A DNA stretch of 64,000 nucleotides, taken from NCBI RefSeq assembly GCF_029168945.1, contig NC_083603.1:3658001-3722000 (forward strand), written 5' to 3'. The position numbers were made by a program, and so were the translations under genes. The notes beneath the pieces were generated by a model. That model was not told the origin of the DNA. It saw only the letters and a list, made by a program, of their open reading frames with translations, and made no database searches. This stretch comes from Cannabis sativa. Its lineage: Eukaryota; Streptophyta; Magnoliopsida; Rosales; Cannabaceae. Positions 59,314 to 64,000 of this stretch are shown here, in pieces; the first letter of the stretch is position 1, and every line of letters begins with the position of its first letter.

Positions 59314-59580
59314 TAGGGTTGATTCTTTGCTAATTTGGATCTTAGGTAAAAATAAAAATAAGAGTAAAAAAAAAGTGAGATTATTAAGATTTGAACTCTC
59401 AACCTTTTAGTGGTTAAACTAATCAAATTATCACTAAGTTGCAACACATATTTAATATTATAATTATTTTAATTTATTTTATTACTAACTATATTATAAT
59501 TTTTTTTTTGAAATGGGGGCCTAAGCGGTGGGGACTTAAGGCGGACGTCTCTTTCGTCCCATCTCAAGGTTGGCTCTATT
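59314..59580. repeat. Possible hAT-like remnant, family L, copy 3
   Basis: Left AGGGTTGATTCTTTG and right TCTCAAGGTTGGCTCT are weakly inverted and similar to the ends of 18098-18523. The interior includes GGCCTAAGCGGTGGGGACTT. Confidence 0.35.
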
Positions 59581-59717
59581 TGTGGTGCTTAGAACTCACT
59601 CTTCTTATTGCCATTTTACTGTTAATGTAATTAAGTATCGAATTTCATATAATTTAATATAATAATCACAAGACACCACTTTTATAATATGTTAGGTTGG
59701 TGGCTAATATGAATGCT

Positions 59718-59797
59718 CATAAATATATTATCTTAATTTTTTTTATTAAAATAAAAAATAAAAAATTGTGGGGTTAAGGAAAAAAGTGAGTAAAGTA
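59718..59797 (+). repeat. Direct repeat, upstream copy
   Basis: ATAAATATATTATCTTAATT ... AAAATTGTGGGGTTAAGGAA ... AAGTGAGT is repeated at 60236-60316 in the same orientation with small changes. The two copies flank a family K segment and MITE A copy 4. Confidence 0.8.
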
Positions 59798-59799
59798 TC

Positions 59800-59996
59800 T
59801 TGACGTGTTTTTTAGGCTTGTTGTTTCGTATTTTTCAAACTAATCTATTTGTGTTTATGTATCGTGTTTTTCATGCTTCTCGTGTCAATTTGTAGCATCA
59901 TGTCGTATTGTGCCCTAATCTATATTATTTTGTACTTATTCGTACTCGTGCGTTCGAGACTCGTATAACAAACTTGATCCATATTTACAATACTAC
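59800..59996. repeat. Repeat family K fragment
   Basis: TATCGTGTTTTTCATGCTTC, CTCGTGTCAATTTGTAGCAT and CGAGACTCGTATAACAAACTT match the right half of 37.8-38.3 kb. Confidence 0.45.
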
Positions 59997-60006
59997 TTAT
60001 AAATAT

Positions 60007-60234
60007 AGGGATATGATTTTGTCCCGTTATTGTACTTTCACGGATTGTAATCCGTGATGTACGACAACCGTCAGATGAGGGAGTTATTTGATCTGACGGC
60101 TAAGATTGATTTAAGAGTAATTAGGGTTAAAAAGTAGAAACGTACTTTGACACTCATTTAATGTACCTTGAGACTCATCTAATGTACCACGAAATACATT
60201 CCATGAAAGTACATCACGGATAAAATCGTCTCCC
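60007..60234. mobile_element. Short MULE-like MITE, family A, copy 4, upstream of CML
   Basis: 228 bp, flanked by a perfect TATAAATAT duplication (59998-60006 and 60235-60243). Ends AGGGATATGATTTTGTCCCG and ATAAAATCGTCTCCC. The interior GGGAGTTATTTGATCTGACG and CATCTAATGTACC are family markers. It ends 106 bp before the CML TATA box. Confidence 0.82.
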
Positions 60235-60235
60235 T

Positions 60236-60316
60236 ATAAATATATTATCTTAATTTTTTTCTTAAAATAAAAAATAAAAAAAAATTGTGGGGTCAAGAGA
60301 AAAAAAGTGAGTTGAG
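60236..60316 (+). repeat. Direct repeat, downstream copy
   Basis: Second copy of 59718-59797, including AAATTGTGGGGTCAAGAGAA. It lies directly upstream of the CML core promoter. Confidence 0.8.
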
Positions 60317-60340
60317 TGACTCCCCATATTTTCTGAGACC

Positions 60341-60348
60341 TATAAATA
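60341..60348 (+). promoter_or_regulatory. CML TATA box
   Basis: TATAAATA, 84 bases before the ATG at 60432, with a CA/CT-rich stretch following. Good position for a plant core promoter with a leader of about 60 nt. Confidence 0.7.
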
Positions 60349-60431
60349 CAACAAACTCAGCCTCAGATTCTCAAACCCAAATTCCCAAAACCCAAAAAAG
60401 AAACCTCATAACTAAATTTCAAGCTTCATCC

Positions 60432-60944
60432 ATGGCGGCCACCACCACCAACGAACCCATTCAATCAAAATCATCATCATCCGTCTACCTCCAAAACCCC
60501 GACGAGCTCCAAAAAGTCTTCAGCCAATTCGACACAAACGGTGACGGCAAGATCTCCGTTTCCGAACTCGGCGACGTTCTCAAAGCCCTAGGCACCACCG
60601 TTGCCTCCAAAGACCTAACTCAAGTCATGGAAGATCTCGATTCAGACCACGACGGTTTCATTTCGCTAGAAGAGTTCGCCGCCTTCTGTCGCCAGAGCTC
60701 AGAGGACGGTGGAGCTTCGGAGCTTAAAGATGCATTCGATCTCTACGATCAAGATCATAACGGACTCATCTCAGCCTCTGAACTTCACCAAGTTCTCAGT
60801 CGCCTAGGGATGAATTGTACCGTCGATGATTGTAATCGGATGATCGGATCCGTTGATTCTGATGGTGATGGTAATGTTAATTTCGATGAGTTTAAGAAGA
60901 TGATGACTAATAATTCCATGGCTAAAGGATCGGCGATTCAGTAG
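60432..60944 (+). CDS. Calmodulin-like calcium-binding protein, four EF-hands
   Basis: A single-exon CDS of 170 aa. The ATG at 60432 was chosen because it sits in a good context (CCATGGCG) and lies downstream of a clear TATA box, whereas the in-frame extension upstream would start before that TATA box. After a Ser/Thr/Asn-rich start, four EF-hand loops are complete: [12 protein letters not shown] (34-45), [12 protein letters not shown] (70-81), [12 protein letters not shown] (106-117) and [12 protein letters not shown] (142-153). Each has acidic residues at positions 1 and 12 and Gly at 6. It acts as a calcium sensor, changing shape on binding Ca2+ and regulating target proteins. Overall it resembles the CML25/CML26-type group, but the exact member is uncertain. 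No myristoylation or transmembrane signal. The codons are GC-rich compared with the flanks. Confidence 0.92.
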   Translation: MAATTTNEPIQSKSSSSVYLQNPDELQKVFSQFDTNGDGKISVSELGDVLKALGTTVASKDLTQVMEDLDSDHDGFISLEEFAAFCRQSSEDGGASELKDAFDLYDQDHNGLISASELHQVLSRLGMNCTVDDCNRMIGSVDSDGDGNVNFDEFKKMMTNNSMAKGSAIQ

Positions 60945-61445
60945 ATCTCCGTAGATCTTGATTTGCAGGTAAGCACATTGATCTTAATTAGTGGTTCTCG
61001 TTTAAGATTCCTTTTAATTAAGTCTCTGTTTGTCGTTAATCTATAAATTGTATCAACTAAATCCAAAATTTGACTCTGTTCGTATTTTGTCTGAATAGAT
61101 TTTCTCGAGAAAATCATTTTCTTTTCTGTGTTTTTTTTTTCTTGTTAAATCTCTTCCAGACTCGTAAATATAATAATTACATTAGAAATTAATAAATTTC
61201 ATAAGTTTGAATCTCTTCAGTAATTTTATTTTTTTCTTTCTAAATTTTTAATATAATTGCTATAAGAAAATTTGAATTATATCATTTATAGCTCAAAAAA
61301 AAAAAAAAATCGCTTAAATAAGTTTAATTCTCATAAATACTAAATTTAATATTTTAAATAAAAAAGTTTAATAATTTGGACCAGGAACTGTCATAGCATT
61401 ATTGAGTTAGTTCTTTTTATAGTAAAAAATTAAATTTAATTATTT
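60945..61445 (+). other. CML 3' UTR, possibly with an intron
   Basis: Twenty-four bases after the stop, TTTGCAG/GTAAGCAC (60962-60976) is a strong splice donor. The 3' UTR may therefore be spliced, but no acceptor could be fixed. The rest is AT-rich. Confidence 0.4.
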
Positions 61446-61873
61446 AGGAAAATTCTAAAATGCACCTCTTTAAAATAGATATATTGATGCACTCCTATCT
61501 GTTTTAGCACCCGAAATAATTTTTTAGTCAAAATTTTTCTCATGGTCATGTATGTTATAGTTATTTAAGACAACTTGCAAAATTTTAAGAAATTTGGAAA
61601 AGTTTAATCTGCCAAAAACTACGTTCAAACAGTGTATTGCACGCGTGATTATTTTATTTTATACGCGTGTAAAATAAGTTATTTGAACATTGTTTTCTAT
61701 ATTGTAAATTATTCGGAATTTCTTAAAATTTTGTAGGTTATCTTAAATAGTTATAACGTACATGAATATGAAAAAAAATTAGACTAAAATATTTTTTTGG
61801 ATGCCAAAACAAGTCAAGGGTGTATCGGTATATCTCTTTTAAGGTGGTGTATTGTAGAATAACCCTTATATAT
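61446..61873. mobile_element. Fold-back MITE, family F, copy 3 (best preserved)
   Basis: The left arm (ATTCTAAAATGCACCTCTTT, GATATATTGATGCACTCC) is complementary to the right arm (GGGTGTATCGGTATATCTCT, TTAAGGTGGTGTATTGTAGAA). The centre has an ACGCGTG/CACGCGT pair (TTGCACGCGTGATTATTTTA and TTTATACGCGTGTAAAATAA). Confidence 0.65.
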
Positions 61874-63080
61874 CCCAAATTATTTTTTTTTGGTAGTATT
61901 TATAAATTTAATAAATAATTATTTATATTTCTCAATAAAATAAATAATAATAATAAAATATAGGAATATGGGTATAAGAGGAAAGTAGGGGTATTGCTCA
62001 AGTTGTGAGAGTTGCTATATTGACGGTCAACGGTCAACCATGATGATATATTTGAGAAGAATATAATAAAGAATAATAGAGAAACTTGTATGCATTATCT
62101 TATATAAGGGATATTTTGGGTATAAGGAAAGTTTTGAGTTTGTAACTTTGTAGATAGTATAAATCTATTATTTTTTTATGCAAAAATATTTGTGCTATAT
62201 TTGATTAAAACAAAAGATTTTGGGATATATTTGTATCAATTTGTAGTATTTAAAATTTAATGTTTAAGTTTTATAATTTAATAGAATAACTAAATTTAAT
62301 AATCAAACATTCAAAATGATATAAAAATAAATATAAATGTTCTTTATTTATTGTGATGTAAATTTAATATGAGATAAATTTAGATCAATTTTTGTCACAT
62401 TATTAGAGCGATTTTTTTGTGAAATGAATTATGTTTAACAATGGATTATTGTGTTAGTAAACTATAATTTTCTTTTAATTTATCAATACAGACTCTATTA
62501 GTTTTTTCCGGCTTAGATTTTAATTATTGTATTTTGACAAATACTTGTAGTCTTATAGTATCAAATATCAATGATTTTCAATTTTTTTAATAAATTCAAA
62601 AATAAGTTTATATATAAATTTAAGACATTAACAAAATTTGTATATTACTTGTAAATTTAAGTATGAATTGGTACACTTTCATAAAAAAAAAAGTATGAAT
62701 TGGTACACTTCAATTCAAGTGTTGTATATTTCAATTTAAAATAACTTTCCATGGATCAACTCATATCATTGTTTTTGCTCAAAGTGGTGGAGGTTCTTTG
62801 CTTGGTAACATGTATTAAAATATACTTATATATGCAAATATTTGCAATATATTGTAGTATGGTAGTCCCCCATTTCCAACATGGTTATGGTTGAAGTTAC
62901 ACTCTCCCTATAAATTAATAGCATTTCTATATTTAAAAATATTGTTATGGTTGTGGTTAGTTATTTTCATATTATAACCATATGATCTTTACAATATTGT
63001 TGGATTCTTTATTAATAATTCTCTCATTTTAATACAAGATTTAATTTTGTAGTGACAATTGTATGTTTATATTGAATTTT
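61874..63080. other. AT-rich intergenic DNA
   Basis: No supported gene. GTATGAATTGGTACACTT occurs twice in tandem (62661-62710). Confidence 0.45.
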
Positions 63081-63478
63081 GGCTAATTAAGATTTTGTCT
63101 CCCAAATTTTGATATATACCAATTATGTTTTTTGAATTTTTTAGGTTGTTTAAAATTTTTCTCGAACTACTGAGATTATTTGATTTAAAAACTTTTATCT
63201 AATTTTACTAACAGAAGTCTAAGTAATATGGACGAAGATTCAGAAAGCACGATTTGGTACATGTTTATATTCAGGAGATACAATTCGGTAGATATTAAAA
63301 TTTAAGGGGCACACTTTAGTACATGGACAATCGCCACTTTAGTGAAATTGAATAAAATTAGACAAAATCCATAAATTCAACATTCTTAATAGTTCATGAA
63401 AAAAATTTAACAACTTAAAAAATTTAGGAGCATGATTTGATACATATAAAAATTCAGAACAAAAATCTTAACTAGTCA
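63081..63478. mobile_element. Fold-back MITE, family D, copy 4
   Basis: Left GGCTAATTAAGATTTTGTCT and right CAAAAATCTTAACTAGTCAT are inverted. Inner CTAATTTTACTAACAGAAGT and GGACAATCGCCACTTTAGTG match the 5.0 kb copy. Confidence 0.65.
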
Positions 63479-64000
63479 TCAATTTTAATACATTGCACAA
63501 TTAAATTAAGTAAATATTAAATTAGGAGCCAATATTTGAATCTAATTTAAAATATATTTTTTTTGAATTAACACCATATAATATACAATACCAAATACTC
63601 TATTAACCATGTGGTTCTAATAAGTAATAATCATGTGGAATGAGGTTCTATTGACCATGTGGTCTTCAAAAGTGACAATGTTAGTAGGTATAAAGTAATA
63701 ATTTTACTTTATATATTATTTGATTTGATGTTGTTACCAACCAAAATCTTTAATTAAAAAGTTTAAGATTTTGATTAGTCAACAAAAAATCCTTTGATAT
63801 GTGTTTTAAATGAGTATCTGTTGACTGAAGCTCACAACTAACAAAAGTTTATTAGCTAAAGTGTTCATTAAATTATTCACACTGTACACCATTGGTTATA
63901 AATTATGTTACCAATACATGAATTTTATTATGATATTCATTATTAATTTAACTTGCTGTTAAATTATTTGGCAATAGATATAAATTATAATTCGCTCTCA
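63479..64000. other. AT-rich window end
   Basis: ACCATGTGGT-type phrases are repeated (63607-63665). No supported gene. Confidence 0.4.

Noticed and set aside
59370..59450. tRNA-like (SINE) box
   Set aside because: AAGATTTGAACTCTCAACC recalls a tRNA B-box region, but no matching A box or cloverleaf could be built.
60285..60431. Upstream in-frame extension of the CML protein
   Set aside because: The TATA box at 60341 lies inside it, so the message probably starts later; the ATG at 60432 has the better context.
1..64000. rRNA, tRNA, CRISPR or bacterial operon
   Set aside because: None seen on reading both strands; composition and introns are those of a plant nucleus.

Overview
This is eudicot nuclear DNA. 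It is AT-rich, the genes have GT-AG introns, and the spaces between genes are packed with LTR retrotransposons, LINE tails and small DNA transposons. There are no operons, CRISPR arrays or bacterial signals. A WOX1-class homeobox gene with a WUS-box and a C-terminal EFLPLK tail fits a eudicot. The exact species cannot be read from the sequence alone.

Only four loci look like host genes: (1) a plastid-type EamA/DMT membrane transporter on the minus strand (about 5.6-7.1 kb), with five clean exons but no convincing last exon; (2) a WUSCHEL-related homeobox 1 gene on the plus strand (20.0-22.6 kb, four exons, 420 aa); (3) a thaumatin-like/PR-5 protein gene on the plus strand (50.5-51.3 kb, two exons, 256 aa); (4) a four-EF-hand calmodulin-like protein gene on the plus strand (60.4-60.9 kb, intronless CDS, 170 aa). 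They are unrelated single genes and do not form a pathway.

The rest is mobile DNA. Region 0-5 kb holds a ~0.7 kb fold-back repeat, a frameshifted Transposase_32-like retroelement ORF and a long LTR. Region 8-11 kb holds three small DNA-transposon families, one copy split by a LINE tail. Region 12.6-16.2 kb holds two decayed Ty1/copia bodies. Region 18.7-19.4 kb is a Mutator-like element with a perfect 9-bp target duplication. Region 24-31 kb is a run of MITEs plus a 1.25-kb Pack-MULE-like element carrying a piece of the chloroplast FZL (FZO-like GTPase) gene. Region 31-32 kb is a truncated copia gag. Region 34.2-35.5 kb is a LINE tail with a 16-bp target duplication. Region 40.4-45.7 kb is a complete copia element with one 1504-aa ORF and apparently identical LTRs, so it is very young. 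Region 45.7-64 kb holds more fold-back MITEs, LINE tails and a TRIM-like remnant between the last two genes.

The most striking theme is the density of fold-back (long inverted-arm) non-autonomous elements, several with 9-10-bp target duplications typical of Mutator-like elements. Two copies of one such family lie just upstream of the TLP and CML genes.
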